Shown: positions 27,780-37,262 of the stretch, one piece after another
How positions within the stretch are numbered: position 1 is the first letter of the stretch
How the letters are laid out: each line of letters starts with the position of its first letter
Origin: Acidobacteriota bacterium
GTDB lineage: Bacteria > Acidobacteriota > Terriglobia > Acidiferrales > UBA7541
DNA length: 64,000 nt
Direction: 5' to 3'
NCBI GenBank assembly: GCA_013289695.1
Contig: JABCZK010000003.1
Span: forward strand, 124,001-188,000
Position numbers and translations under genes: made by a program
Notes under the pieces: model-generated
Seen by the model: the letters and a program-made list of their open reading frames with translations, nothing else
Database searches by the model: none
What the model was told of the DNA's origin: nothing

Positions 27780-28931
27780 CTACCGGCTCATGGACATCAC
27801 GAAAAACTTCATGAACTTCTCGGCGTCCACTTCCGTCTGCACCGACGCAGGATGCACACCTGCCGGTGGCATCAAATGTCCTATCCATTTTTCGCGATCC
27901 ACCGGCCTCGGACCGCTGTAAGGCAAAAAGAATGTTGGAATTTCTTCCGGTTTCTTCCATACCACGGTCTGGCCGTACGTGGTGCCGTGATCAATGTCCA
28001 CATCCAAGTACATCGTCTCCGATTTTTTGATCACCGTCGGATCGATCAACGACGCCACCAGCAATTCGTCCCACATCATGGACCACATCGATGTCCCCGC
28101 GGGCGGCTGTGCCTGCAGATACTCTTGCTTCACATGCGCGGCCAGCGGGCCGCCCGCCTTCACGATCTGCTCCATCAGCGCGGCGCTGGACCACACCTGC
28201 GCACCGGCTTCGTATGGGCTCACGACCATTTCTTTCCACGGCTCGCGTAACACGATGAACGCGGCCTCCGGGTCCCACCACCAATTCAATTCCGATCCTT
28301 CCCGCAAATTGCCACCCATAATATAAATCGCTTTCGTCAGAGGCACGATCGCCGGGTCCATGCGCACCGCCAGGGCCAGATTCGTGAGCGGCCCGGCGCA
28401 ATACAAAACGACTTCCCCGGGATTCGCACGAATCGTCTCAATAATGAAATCCGCCGCGCGCCCGGGCCTGGCTTTCACTTTCGGAAAGCCCCCAGGCGGC
28501 GCCCACGTTTCGCTCGGCTTTGGAGCATCGGGATTGAACGAACCGCGCCATCCAACGATCGAACCATATAAAGCCTCGCGCAGCTCCACTTCGTGTTTCG
28601 AGTTCACTAAAGGATTCTCCGCACCCTTGACGACCGGCACATCCGTCCGCCCGGTCAGCTCGGTGGCCCATAACGCGAACACCGTCGCCGGTTCCACCCA
28701 TTGATCGCCGCTCACCGTGGTGATCCCCAGCAGATTGATCTCCGGCGCACGCAGCAACATCAAGAGCGAAAGGAAATTCGTTCCCTGCGGCCCAGCGCTA
28801 TCCTGATCTGCGATCACTTTTATTTTTTGCGCTTGTATCTTCTGCAACTGCGCCGCAGCCGCTGTGCACAACGACAGCGAGAGCGCGAGTAGCGCGCAGA
28901 GTGTGAGCGCCGCACTCGTTCTTGTTTTCAT
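27780..28931 (-). CDS. Secreted nucleoside hydrolase-like protein with altered calcium motif
   Basis: This 383-residue protein has a signal peptide (MKTRTSAALTLCALLALSL, cleavage near AAAAQ) and the inosine-uridine hydrolase fold. Visible blocks are LLGITTVSGDQWVEPA, VPVVKGAENPL, VLYCAGPLTNLALAV, IYIMGGNLREGSELNWWWDPEAA, and DVDIDHGTTYGQTV near the end. In active enzymes the N-terminal motif is DTDPGIDD. Here it reads VIADQDSAGPQGTNF, keeping the first aspartates but losing the DD pair. The late active-site DH is present. It may be an altered or weak hydrolase acting in the periplasm. It is next to a purine permease. Confidence 0.85.
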   Translation of the reverse strand: MKTRTSAALTLCALLALSLSLCTAAAAQLQKIQAQKIKVIADQDSAGPQGTNFLSLLMLLRAPEINLLGITTVSGDQWVEPATVFALWATELTGRTDVPVVKGAENPLVNSKHEVELREALYGSIVGWRGSFNPDAPKPSETWAPPGGFPKVKARPGRAADFIIETIRANPGEVVLYCAGPLTNLALAVRMDPAIVPLTKAIYIMGGNLREGSELNWWWDPEAAFIVLREPWKEMVVSPYEAGAQVWSSAALMEQIVKAGGPLAAHVKQEYLQAQPPAGTSMWSMMWDELLVASLIDPTVIKKSETMYLDVDIDHGTTYGQTVVWKKPEEIPTFFLPYSGPRPVDREKWIGHLMPPAGVHPASVQTEVDAEKFMKFFVMSMSR

Positions 28932-29371
28932 GGATTTAGATTCCTCCTGGCCGCGGCTGATGCAAATCCCAATTCGTCGCCTTAACGGCGCAACTATACC
29001 CTGTCGCGCTCGCTACCGCGCTTTGTGCCTGCGAAAATTCCACATGGAAGCCGAGCGGCAGAAGCGCACCAACAAAACGCAGGGCAAGTTTCAGCAGCTG
29101 TTCCCCCCATGCCAGTTCGGCGAATTCCCGGCGTACGTCAGCGAGAATGCGAATCGATATCACAGCGCGCTGCCGCGCCCGCGCGGCTTCGTGTGCATGG
29201 ATCGAAGTGGCCTTGTGAATCGCCCCATCGAGCCGTCCCCATAGAGATTCGGCGGCGCCGAAGCGAAGTGCAGCGGGCAGCTTTTTCCAGCGTCGCCGCC
29301 GTATCTCTGTCGCCGCCGTATGTCGCCGCCGTATCTCTTGCGCCCTCGTCATTGAGCCTGTATGGTACGCC
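28932..29371. other. Intergenic region between nucleoside hydrolase-like and APC permease genes
   Basis: This 440-bp divergent gap must contain promoters for both flanking genes. A minus-strand frame (28936-29373, up to 145 codons) fills it, but its product is arginine-rich, matches nothing I know, and its start region is just the translated 17/13/17-bp tandem repeat. I treat it as non-coding with low certainty. Confidence 0.3.
29292..29338. repeat. Short tandem repeat
   Basis: Three consecutive copies begin GTCGCCGCCGTAT at 29292, 29309 and 29322, the first and third followed by CTCT, so units are 17, 13 and 17 bp. It lies about 30-80 bp upstream of the APC permease start, where copy-number change could affect the leader. 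Confidence 0.7.
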
Positions 29372-30808
29372 ATGCACGCGCCCGCAAATTTTGGCGAAAC
29401 GCAGAATCATCCTTGCGACGCAACCTCGCCCCAGCAAAATCCTAAAGTCGCCGGATACGGCCTGCGCCGCGGCGCTCTCTCCCCGCTCGAAACTCTGGCG
29501 CAATCGGTCTCCACAATCGCTCCAACCACGACTCCGGCCGCCACCATTCCTCTGGTTTGTGCGCTCGCCGGCAACGGTACTTGGCTCGCATACCTGCTGG
29601 CAACGATCGCTGTGCTCCTGGTAGCGTTGTGCATCGCGCGCTTTGCAAAATATTCGGCCTCGCCCGGTTCGCTCTACACCTACGCTTCCATGATCCTGCC
29701 CCCGTGGCTGGGCGCGACGGCCGCCTGGAGTTTGCTGCTCGCCTATGTGGCCACGGGCTCGAGCGTCATCGGCGGTTTCTATCACTTTGCAAATCTTCTC
29801 TTGCGCGACGCCACCGGCCACGAAATCTCCGCCGTGCTTCTGGTCCTGATCGGCACCGGCATCTCCGTATGGATCGCCTACCGCGATGTAAAAATCTCCG
29901 CGCGATTGATGTTGTGGATGGAAGCGATTTCCGTCGCGGTGATCGTCATCGTGGTTGCGCTCGTGCTGGTGCGTCACGGCTTGCAACTGAATTGGGAACA
30001 ATTGAAATTGCGCGGCATGACGGGCAGCGGCCTGCGGCTCGGCCTGGTGCTCGCGCTCTTCAGCTTCGTCGGGTTTGAGAGCGCCACCACGCTGGGCGCC
30101 GAAGCGCGCAATCCGTTGAAAACGATTCCGCGCGCCGTGATTCAATCCGCCATCGTTGGCGGCGCTTTCTTCACGGTTTGCGCGTACACCGAAGTCCTCG
30201 GCTTCCGCACCGCCGGCCAAGATTTAGGAACCAGTCCGGCGCCCATGCATGTGATCGCAGCTGTGGGCGGCGTTCCTCTGTTCGGATTGCTGATTGACAT
30301 CGGCGCGTTGGTCAGCATGTTCGCCGGAACGCTGGCGTGCATCACCGCGGCCGCGCGCGTATTGCTGCTCATGGCGCACAATGGCCTGGCGCACGGCTCG
30401 CTTCGCACCACGCATGCGCGTAACGAAACTCCCAGCTACGCAGTCGTCGTTACCGGAATCGCGGCGGTATTGCCGGTGCTTGTGCTGGCGGCGCGTGGCG
30501 CGAGCGGCCTGGACGTTTACGGTTGGCTCGGTTCGCTCGCGACCTACGGTTTCATCGTGGCCTACGCGCTAGTTTGCATCGCTCTGCCGCGCTATCTGCG
30601 CAACCACGGTGCTTACACGCTCGCCGCGCAAATTCTCTCCGGGCTCGCGGGGCTCGCCATGCTGCTGGCGCTCGTCGGCAACCTCTATCCAGTCCCCGAG
30701 GGCCCTTACGGCAAGCTTCCGTATATTTATCTCGTGTATCTCGCCGCAGGGCTGCTGTGCTTCCTGATAAACAGCCGCGGCAAAAATATCGCGCCGAAAA
30801 AAATCTAG
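29372..30808 (+). CDS. APC-family amino acid permease
   Basis: This 478-residue permease has about twelve hydrophobic helices. The N-terminal family motif region reads ALSPLETLAQSVSTIAPTTTP, and the central motif is ALFSFVGFESATTLGAEARNP followed by KTIPRAVIQSAIVGG. It is inner-membrane and probably imports amino acids or amines with protons. It is similar in plan to the second APC permease at 53722, suggesting an old duplication. No clear Shine-Dalgarno sequence precedes the ATG, so the exact start is less certain than the function class. Confidence 0.9.
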   Translation: MHAPANFGETQNHPCDATSPQQNPKVAGYGLRRGALSPLETLAQSVSTIAPTTTPAATIPLVCALAGNGTWLAYLLATIAVLLVALCIARFAKYSASPGSLYTYASMILPPWLGATAAWSLLLAYVATGSSVIGGFYHFANLLLRDATGHEISAVLLVLIGTGISVWIAYRDVKISARLMLWMEAISVAVIVIVVALVLVRHGLQLNWEQLKLRGMTGSGLRLGLVLALFSFVGFESATTLGAEARNPLKTIPRAVIQSAIVGGAFFTVCAYTEVLGFRTAGQDLGTSPAPMHVIAAVGGVPLFGLLIDIGALVSMFAGTLACITAAARVLLLMAHNGLAHGSLRTTHARNETPSYAVVVTGIAAVLPVLVLAARGASGLDVYGWLGSLATYGFIVAYALVCIALPRYLRNHGAYTLAAQILSGLAGLAMLLALVGNLYPVPEGPYGKLPYIYLVYLAAGLLCFLINSRGKNIAPKKI

Positions 30809-30838
30809 CAGCAAGCTCGCGATCGGCTGGCCCGAAAA

Positions 30839-30898
30839 GGCGGGGCTTCAGTCCCGCCGTAAAGCTCCGCACCGAAAAGGGCTTCAGCCCCTGAAGCC
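30839..30898. repeat. REP-like hairpin pair between convergent genes
   Basis: Two related units each begin CCGAAAAGG. The first has stem GGCGGG/CCCGCC around GCTTCAGT (30839-30858). The second has the 8-bp stem GGCTTCAG-CCC-CTGAAGCC (30880-30898). Both contain GGGCTTCAG or GGGGCTTCAG. They lie between the 3' ends of the APC permease and the DUF2165 gene and may also help stop transcription, although no T-run follows. Confidence 0.6.
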
Positions 30899-30935
30899 AG
30901 ACATTTCGATCGTGGCCGAATGTTCTTGAGCGGCT

Positions 30936-31433
30936 CTAGGGTTGCCCTTCCGTATCCGGCTGTGCCACCAGCAGCAGCACGATGCCAATCGCCGTAAACA
31001 TGCGAAGCGCCACTTCTTGACCGTTCCATGCTTCGGACTGCCACATCAGAAACCACTCCCCACCAACAGTCACAAAGGCCAGCAGCCACATCAGCAATGC
31101 CAGCGTCAACCCGATGCTGGAGATTCGGTTGGCGCCATGAAACGCTGCCGCGCTTCCACGCAGCGCTCGCGCCAACCGCAATCCGCCCCAGCAACACAAA
31201 ATCATCGTCACCAGTTCCCAGGCAATGATCGATAAATAAAAGACCGTGTGCGCAGCCTGCTGGTTCAGCGCGCGCCACATCGCGCGATTTCCGGGAAATG
31301 TTGAGTCCATCATCAGCACGTGACGCACCAATTGATAGTTCGAGTTGTAGTCGGTAGTGTTGTTGAACACCAGCAGCGTGTCGTACAGGGCCACGGCAAA
31401 AACCATTGCCAGCTTGACTGCGCGCAGCGTCAT
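30936..31433 (-). CDS. DUF2165 family small membrane protein
   Basis: This 165-residue protein has four hydrophobic segments and the family pattern: VFAVALYDTLLVFNNTTDYN, then RHVLMMDSTFPGNRAMWRA, and near the C-terminus VGGEWFLMWQS. The ATG at 31433 is preferred to upstream starts because GGGAG lies about 6 bp before it and the length fits the family. Function is unknown in the literature I recall. It is convergent with the APC permease and divergent from the TonB-dependent receptor. Confidence 0.85.
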   Translation of the reverse strand: MTLRAVKLAMVFAVALYDTLLVFNNTTDYNSNYQLVRHVLMMDSTFPGNRAMWRALNQQAAHTVFYLSIIAWELVTMILCCWGGLRLARALRGSAAAFHGANRISSIGLTLALLMWLLAFVTVGGEWFLMWQSEAWNGQEVALRMFTAIGIVLLLVAQPDTEGQP

Positions 31434-31749
31434 GCAATTCTCCCGCGAGCACGGATGGTATGGCATCGCCGGGCCGTCGCACGCAGGAATCTGGAACTTC
31501 CCGCGCAGCCAACCGCGAAACATCCGCCGCATGCCTATGCTCCCTGTGGAAATCAGCCATAGAAATGATTGATACCTGCCATAGAAAAAAGATGCTTCGC
31601 AGCAGCGCGAAAAAAGCGTACCTTGCCTCCATCTTCGGGGTGAAGTAAGGCATCTGGGCGGCGTCTTTAATAAAGCGCAAAAATTTACCGTGCGAGTTTT
31701 CGGACGGAATTCCTGTTGCGAGGTCTGTCCGCATCGATCGGAGGATCTG
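31434..31749. promoter_or_regulatory. Divergent promoter region DUF2165 / TonB-dependent receptor
   Basis: This 316-bp gap between head-to-head genes must carry both promoters. A short direct repeat, GCCATAGAAA or near-copy, occurs at about 31557 and 31580. GAGGA lies about 5 bp before the receptor ATG at 31750. I could not assign a confident -35/-10 pair. Confidence 0.35.
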
Positions 31750-34700
31750 ATGTTTGCGAGAGTCCGGCGCTCGATTTTCTTTCTCGCCGCATGCATTTGT
31801 GTCGCTCTGGCATTCGCGCCCGGCGCGCGTTCGCAACAGACCCTGGGCGGCATCACCGGAACTGTCAGCGATACATCGGGCGGCGTGTTGGCAGACACAT
31901 TGGTGACGCTCGTCGGCGATCAAACCGATCTCAGGCGAATGCAGAAAACCAATTCCAGCGGCTCGTTCGAATTTGTGAACTTGCCGATCGGCACCTATAC
32001 CCTCACCTTCAGCCACGACGGTTTCGAAACGCAGAGAATTCCATCCATTCTCGTGCAGGCCGATCGCACGGTGAGCTTGAACCCTTCGCTGAAAGTCGGC
32101 CAGGTGGGAACGACCATCACCGTCGAAGAGACTCCGCTGCTTAACGCGGTGGACACGACGAACGGCTACGTGCTCGATAAAGCGGAACTCGAAGCCATCC
32201 CGCTGCCCACCGGGAGTTTCACGGGTCTCGCCATTCTTTCCCCCGGCGTGAGCGCCGAACTACCCGCCGGCACGGGCGCCAACGCCGGCCTCGGCAACCA
32301 GCCCATCTGGGCCAACGGCCAGCGCGATACCAGCAACACTTTCTTGTTGAACGGCGTGGACGCCAAGAATTTGTTCAACGGCAAGAGCACCAGCCAGGTG
32401 GCCTCGGCGCGCATCGTGAACAATACGGGCGTCAGCGGTGCTGCCAGCGGTAACGGTGGCGTGATCCAGAGTACAGCGTCGCCTTATCTCGCCGTCGGCC
32501 AATCCCTGCCCACTCCCGCTCCGGAAACTGTTCAGGAAGTTCGCGTCAATACCTCCATGTACGACGCGCAGCAGGGTTCCACCAGCGGCGCGCATATTGA
32601 TATGAGCACCGCGTCGGGCACCAATGCAATTCACGGCAGCACCTACCTGCATCGCGGAACAGACTGGCTCAATGCCGCGCCCTTCTTTTTCAATCAGGAC
32701 CCCAATCTTCCCAACAATCTGAAAGTTCCCGAACTCCATCGCTATACCTTGGGCGGAGCCGCAGGCGCACCGATCATCAAGAACAAGCTTTTCGCTTATC
32801 TCGGCTACCAGCACGTGCACAGTTCCGATCAGGAGATCGGCATCGGGCGTCTGACCGTTCCGGTCAACTTCACTGCAGCGAACTGTGGCGCCACTCGTGC
32901 GACGGCAACCATGGCGACTTGCCTGGCCAACATTTCCAACACTAATTTCGGCTCTAATCTGAGCCCTTCGGTGGGCAACGGTCCCAATCAGATCAATCCG
33001 ATCGCCATGGGCATATTTCAGTACCAACTCCCCAACGGTCAGTACCTGGTTCCATGGAATGACGGCAACATTCCATCGCTCAATTTTCCAGAAAACGCCC
33101 TCTCTCCTGGCACTGCCTATTTCCTCTCGGATCAAGCGGTGAGCAATCTCGATTGGATCGTCAACTCCAAGGACAGCTTGGCTCTGAAGTATTACTACCA
33201 GCACGATCCGAGCATCGCACCGTTCGCGTATTCCAGCGTGCCCGGCTTTACTCAGCACCTCGATGCCGGCAGCCAGGTCGCCTCCATCACCAACACCCAG
33301 ATCATTACGCCCAACCTCAACGTTGCCGAAGTTTTCGGATTCATTCGGGAGAAGGTTTACAGCACGATTGGGCAGCCGTTCACCCCCGCGCAATTCGCCA
33401 GCTTCGTCGAATCGTCGACCGGCGCATCGCCGGCGGAATCCACCATCAATACATTCGGCTCCAATTTCTTTCCGGGAATGACCATTGTGAACATGCTCGG
33501 AACCAGCTCACTCACCAATCCAAACAACGTTAACTCAGCGACTTTGACGATCGGGCAGGGCGCGCAGGCGCAAGGCGCCAACACAGGAATTTTCCAGAAC
33601 CGCTTCATGCCCTCTGCCAGCGCCACCTGGAGCCACGGCAAACATTCCGTTTCTTTTGGCGGCTCGTATTCCTACACCCAACTCAACACCCGTGACCAAA
33701 GACCCGGCACCGGGATGATTGGCACCGTGGATCTGTCGCAGTTTCTCCAAGGCTTCGTCACTCCGTATACGTCGGATCAATACACTACGACGAACGTCTT
33801 GCAGGGCGATGCGAACCGTTACTTGCGCGCCAATGAATGGGGCCTGTACGTTCAGGATAAGTTCCAGTTCCGTCCTAACCTGAGCTTCACGGTGGGACTG
33901 CGCTTTGACGATGATGGCGGCCTGTCTGAAAAGTACGGGCGGCTCTACAATTTCGATCCCTCGCAGTACAATTACGACCCCGCGACTGACACTCTCATCT
34001 CGAACGGCATCATTGTCGCCGGCAACAACAAGGAGTTTCCCAGCAAAGGAGTCAGCCCCTCCACTTTGACCGGCCGCCAATGGGGCCTTGCGCCGCGCTT
34101 GGGTTTGGCTTGGAGTCCCGGAAAATTTAATAACAAGCTCGTCGTTCGCGCCGGCTGGGGTTTGTACTACGACCGTGGAGAACTCTTTACTTATCTTTCC
34201 CCTGGCTTTGCGGCCGGCGTTGTCACGGGCGGACCGTTTGGCGTCAACCAGGCGCCGCCGTTCGTTAGCGCGCAGGAGTGCACCCCTTCGTCCTTATATC
34301 TGTTCTATATCCCGACCTGCGACCCGACGGCCTACGGCTTCAGCAATCCGTGGGGCACGACATTGGGACCTCCTCCGACGGGTAATCCAGCTTCGATTAA
34401 CAGCTACCTGCCGAATACTGGAGTACCGGGGGTTGGCATTGGTGCGGGTATCCTCCAAGGGCAAGCGCTCTTCCCCTTCGGCGTTTACAACCGCAAGAAC
34501 AAACTTCCTTACACCATGAACCAGACACTGGACATTCAATGGCAGCCGCGCCGCGACTTGGCGATTGACATCGGTTATGTGGGTAACTTGGGACGTCATG
34601 AGGTGATTCCCGTGCCCTTCAACCAGGCGCAGATCGCCACCCCCACCAATCCGATCCGCAAGGGTACGACGTTTCAGCAGAACTACACTTACGGATACAC

Positions 34701-35748
34701 CGTGCAGGGGCCAGCAGGCTGCACCACCACCTGCGCTCCGTTAACTCTTCCCGACGGTTCCACGATGCTCAACAACTTCGAAGGGGGCAATGTAGATTTT
34801 CGTGTTCCCTACCTCGGTTATTCCGCCGAAGCGCTTTCCTACACCGCCGCGGGCGTGTCTGCCTACAACGCCTTGCAAGTCCACGTCGAAAAGCGCATCA
34901 ACCACGGATTGCAAGCGGGCTTCTCCTATACTTACTCTCACGCCTTGGACGAGCAAAGCGCCATGGGTTTGTTCTACAACGGAAATAACCCGCTCGACCT
35001 GCGCTCCGGCTACGGCAACTCCGATTTCGATCGCACCAACGTTATAAATTTCACGCTTCTTTACCAATTCCCGAACATGGCCGCGGATTCCTCTTGGAGA
35101 GGCAAGATTGGGAATGGCTGGGCCGTCGAGGGCATCGGAGTTTTTCAGAGCGGCCAGCCCTACAGCGTGATTGACTACACCGGCGCGGTCGGCAGCATCT
35201 TCTACGGCGTCAACGACGGCATCACCAACCCCATCGTCCCGCTCGCTGCGGGCTGCACGCCGAAGAGCGCGCTCACCGGCGTATCGGGAGCTTACAGTAC
35301 TCCCACGATGCCGCAGTACGCGCTTAAGGACCAGTGCTTCACGCTGCCGCTGCTTGCTCCCAATGACTTGAATGGCGCCATTCCGCCAGGCGATACCTTC
35401 GAAACCAACTTCACGACGGGCCAGCGCAACATTTTCCGGCAAACCTCCCAGAAGCGTGCGGACATTTCCATCGTGAAGAACACCAAGATCACCGAGCGGC
35501 TTTCTGCGAAGTACAGCTTCGATGTTTTCAACCTGACCAACACGCCCAGTTTTGACATCCCGCTCGATGACGTTTCCCAAAACCAGTACTACAACAACGT
35601 TCCAGTGGAAGGGACACCCGCACTGCCGAACAGCTGCCCGGCTTCCACGAACGGTAGCTTTTACAACTGTCCATTTGGTTTGGGCATAGTGAACAAGACC
35701 ATCGGCAGCCCGCGCCAGATTCAGATGTCTCTCAGTCTTCAGTTCTAG
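31750..35748 (+). CDS. Oar-like TonB-dependent outer-membrane receptor
   Basis: This 1332-residue outer-membrane protein has a signal peptide (MFARVRRSIFFLAACICVAL, cleavage near ARS). A carboxypeptidase-regulatory-like domain follows (about 33-110, GGITGTVSDTSGGVLADTLV), then a plug (about 120-260) and a very long beta-barrel rich in Asn, Tyr and Gly. It ends QMSLSLQF with the terminal Phe typical of barrel insertion. GAGGA before the ATG at 31750 supports this start over a GTG 60 bp upstream. The plan matches Oar/SusC-like receptors that are expanded in acidobacteria. The substrate is unknown, perhaps an oligosaccharide or peptide. It would depend on TonB. Confidence 0.93.
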   Translation: MFARVRRSIFFLAACICVALAFAPGARSQQTLGGITGTVSDTSGGVLADTLVTLVGDQTDLRRMQKTNSSGSFEFVNLPIGTYTLTFSHDGFETQRIPSILVQADRTVSLNPSLKVGQVGTTITVEETPLLNAVDTTNGYVLDKAELEAIPLPTGSFTGLAILSPGVSAELPAGTGANAGLGNQPIWANGQRDTSNTFLLNGVDAKNLFNGKSTSQVASARIVNNTGVSGAASGNGGVIQSTASPYLAVGQSLPTPAPETVQEVRVNTSMYDAQQGSTSGAHIDMSTASGTNAIHGSTYLHRGTDWLNAAPFFFNQDPNLPNNLKVPELHRYTLGGAAGAPIIKNKLFAYLGYQHVHSSDQEIGIGRLTVPVNFTAANCGATRATATMATCLANISNTNFGSNLSPSVGNGPNQINPIAMGIFQYQLPNGQYLVPWNDGNIPSLNFPENALSPGTAYFLSDQAVSNLDWIVNSKDSLALKYYYQHDPSIAPFAYSSVPGFTQHLDAGSQVASITNTQIITPNLNVAEVFGFIREKVYSTIGQPFTPAQFASFVESSTGASPAESTINTFGSNFFPGMTIVNMLGTSSLTNPNNVNSATLTIGQGAQAQGANTGIFQNRFMPSASATWSHGKHSVSFGGSYSYTQLNTRDQRPGTGMIGTVDLSQFLQGFVTPYTSDQYTTTNVLQGDANRYLRANEWGLYVQDKFQFRPNLSFTVGLRFDDDGGLSEKYGRLYNFDPSQYNYDPATDTLISNGIIVAGNNKEFPSKGVSPSTLTGRQWGLAPRLGLAWSPGKFNNKLVVRAGWGLYYDRGELFTYLSPGFAAGVVTGGPFGVNQAPPFVSAQECTPSSLYLFYIPTCDPTAYGFSNPWGTTLGPPPTGNPASINSYLPNTGVPGVGIGAGILQGQALFPFGVYNRKNKLPYTMNQTLDIQWQPRRDLAIDIGYVGNLGRHEVIPVPFNQAQIATPTNPIRKGTTFQQNYTYGYTVQGPAGCTTTCAPLTLPDGSTMLNNFEGGNVDFRVPYLGYSAEALSYTAAGVSAYNALQVHVEKRINHGLQAGFSYTYSHALDEQSAMGLFYNGNNPLDLRSGYGNSDFDRTNVINFTLLYQFPNMAADSSWRGKIGNGWAVEGIGVFQSGQPYSVIDYTGAVGSIFYGVNDGITNPIVPLAAGCTPKSALTGVSGAYSTPTMPQYALKDQCFTLPLLAPNDLNGAIPPGDTFETNFTTGQRNIFRQTSQKRADISIVKNTKITERLSAKYSFDVFNLTNTPSFDIPLDDVSQNQYYNNVPVEGTPALPNSCPASTNGSFYNCPFGLGIVNKTIGSPRQIQMSLSLQF

Positions 35749-35871
35749 TCCAGCCCACGCGAGCAGGAGCGGCGGCCATCCCGGCAGCTGTTCCTGTTCG
35801 TTCCTTTCTCTTCGCGGCGAGGGGCGAAATTCCGTCCGTTTGCGCGTGGTGGATGCGGTTAAAATGCGTCC

Positions 35872-37185
35872 ATGTCCGTGCTTGCTGCGCGCAGTCCCGT
35901 GCAACAGCTGAGCGATCAGCTCGCTCGCGGAGACATCACGCCGCGCGCCGCGGCCGAGCAAGCGCTCTCGTGCGCCAACAGCAACGCGAGCCACAACGTC
36001 TACCTCGCTTTCGATGCCGAAAAAGTGCGCGACGAAGCGGATGCGTTGCCGCGGCGATTCCCGCGCGATCCGAAACCTCTGCTGTACGGCGTGCCGGTTT
36101 CCATCAAAGATTGCTTCGACGTCGCTGGCTTCCCGACGACTTTGGGTTCGCGCTTCTACGCAGAGCGCAACGGCGTGGCGCGCGAGGATTCGGCCGTGGC
36201 CGCCCGCCTGCGCGAGCAAGGCGCGCTCACCATCGGCAAGACGCACATGCACCCGCTGGCGTACGGCATCACTGGAGAGAATCCGGATTACGGCGACTGC
36301 GTCGAGCCACGCGATGCGCGGCGGCTGACCGGTGGCTCCTCCAGCGGCGGCGCCGCCAGCGTGCAGGAACAGTCGGCGCTCGCCGCGATCGGAACGGACA
36401 CTGGCGGCTCGATCCGCCTGCCGGCAGCGCTGTGCGGCCTCGCCGGATATCGCGCGTCGCTCGAGCTGGCCCACCGGACCGGCTTGTGGCGCGGCGGCGT
36501 CCACCTCGCGCCCACGTTCGACACGCTGGGATGGCTGTTCCAGGATCTGCGCGACGCGCCGCTGCTGGCGGAAGCGCTGTTCGGTTTCGACGCGCCAGAA
36601 ATGACCGAAACGCGCCTCCGCATCGGGTGCGTGCCTGACGACTTTCTACACGACTGCGATGCACAGGTGCTTGCCGGCTTTGCGGACTGGAAGAGAAAGC
36701 TCACTGAATGCGGCGCGACGATTGCCGCGGTCGACACGGGATTCTGGGAAGACGCGTTGGAAATTTACACCGCGATCACCGCGCAGGAAGCAGCGGCGAT
36801 TCACGGCGTGAATACCGCTGGGGATTTTTCGCACTTTCCCGCGTCGATCGCCGAACGCTTGGCGTGGGGCGCGTCCCTATCAGCAGATGAAATCGCCATG
36901 TTCCGCGCGGGCCATGCGCGGTTCCGAGAGCGCGCGGGCGCGCAACTGCGCGGGTTCGATTTCTTCCTCGCGCCCTGCGCCGCGCTGCACGAACTAGCCG
37001 TTGGTGCTGATCATACGAAGTCTCGACGCGCCATCCTGCGCTACACCACACCGATGAGCCTGGTTGGCGCGCCGGTGGTGACGCTGCCATGCGCGAGCGG
37101 CGCGGGCGTCCAACTGATCGCGCAACCGAATTCAGACGCTCGGCTGCTGGGGTACGCGAGGGCGGTGGGAACGCGGCTGGCGTAG
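35872..37185 (+). CDS. Amidase-signature family hydrolase
   Basis: This 437-residue enzyme carries the complete Ser-cisSer-Lys triad of the amidase-signature family: K79 in VSIKDCFD, the TGGSSSGGAA loop with cis-Ser about S156, and nucleophile S180 in TDTGGSIRLPA. The length fits stand-alone amidases rather than GatA (about 480), and no gatB or gatC is nearby. It has no signal peptide, so it is cytoplasmic. The substrate amide cannot be read from sequence. It is convergent with a cytosine deaminase-like gene, and a joint role in nitrogen salvage is only a guess. Confidence 0.9.
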   Translation: MSVLAARSPVQQLSDQLARGDITPRAAAEQALSCANSNASHNVYLAFDAEKVRDEADALPRRFPRDPKPLLYGVPVSIKDCFDVAGFPTTLGSRFYAERNGVAREDSAVAARLREQGALTIGKTHMHPLAYGITGENPDYGDCVEPRDARRLTGGSSSGGAASVQEQSALAAIGTDTGGSIRLPAALCGLAGYRASLELAHRTGLWRGGVHLAPTFDTLGWLFQDLRDAPLLAEALFGFDAPEMTETRLRIGCVPDDFLHDCDAQVLAGFADWKRKLTECGATIAAVDTGFWEDALEIYTAITAQEAAAIHGVNTAGDFSHFPASIAERLAWGASLSADEIAMFRAGHARFRERAGAQLRGFDFFLAPCAALHELAVGADHTKSRRAILRYTTPMSLVGAPVVTLPCASGAGVQLIAQPNSDARLLGYARAVGTRLA

Positions 37186-37193
37186 CGCGTTGC

Positions 37194-37214
37194 CGCTGGC
37201 GACGAACGCCAGCG
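37194..37214. other. Hairpin between convergent amidase and deaminase genes
   Basis: A perfect 8-bp stem CGCTGGCG-ACGAA-CGCCAGCG lies 9 bp after the amidase stop. Neither strand has a T-run after it, so it is not a standard intrinsic terminator; it could still protect or attenuate convergent transcripts. Confidence 0.35.
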
Positions 37215-37262
37215 TCGCGCTGAAAACTGATCCTGATCACGCCGCGCTCCGCGTCGGTCGTG

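Noticed and set aside
28936-29373. 145-codon minus-strand frame between nucleoside hydrolase-like and APC genes
   Set aside because: It starts inside a tandem repeat, has no recognised motif and fills a region that needs to hold divergent promoters. Kept only as a note, as a real small gene cannot be excluded.
30805-32016. 403-codon minus-strand frame overlapping the DUF2165 gene
   Set aside because: Another frame in the same place encodes the recognisable DUF2165 protein; this one has no homologous-looking segment.
34741-36504. Long minus-strand frame across the receptor end and amidase start
   Set aside because: It crosses two well-supported genes, has no motif, and its composition is typical of antisense frames in GC-rich DNA.
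35853-36638. Overlapping plus-strand frame inside the amidase gene
   Set aside because: The product is extremely arginine-rich and lacks motifs, while the amidase frame has a full catalytic triad.
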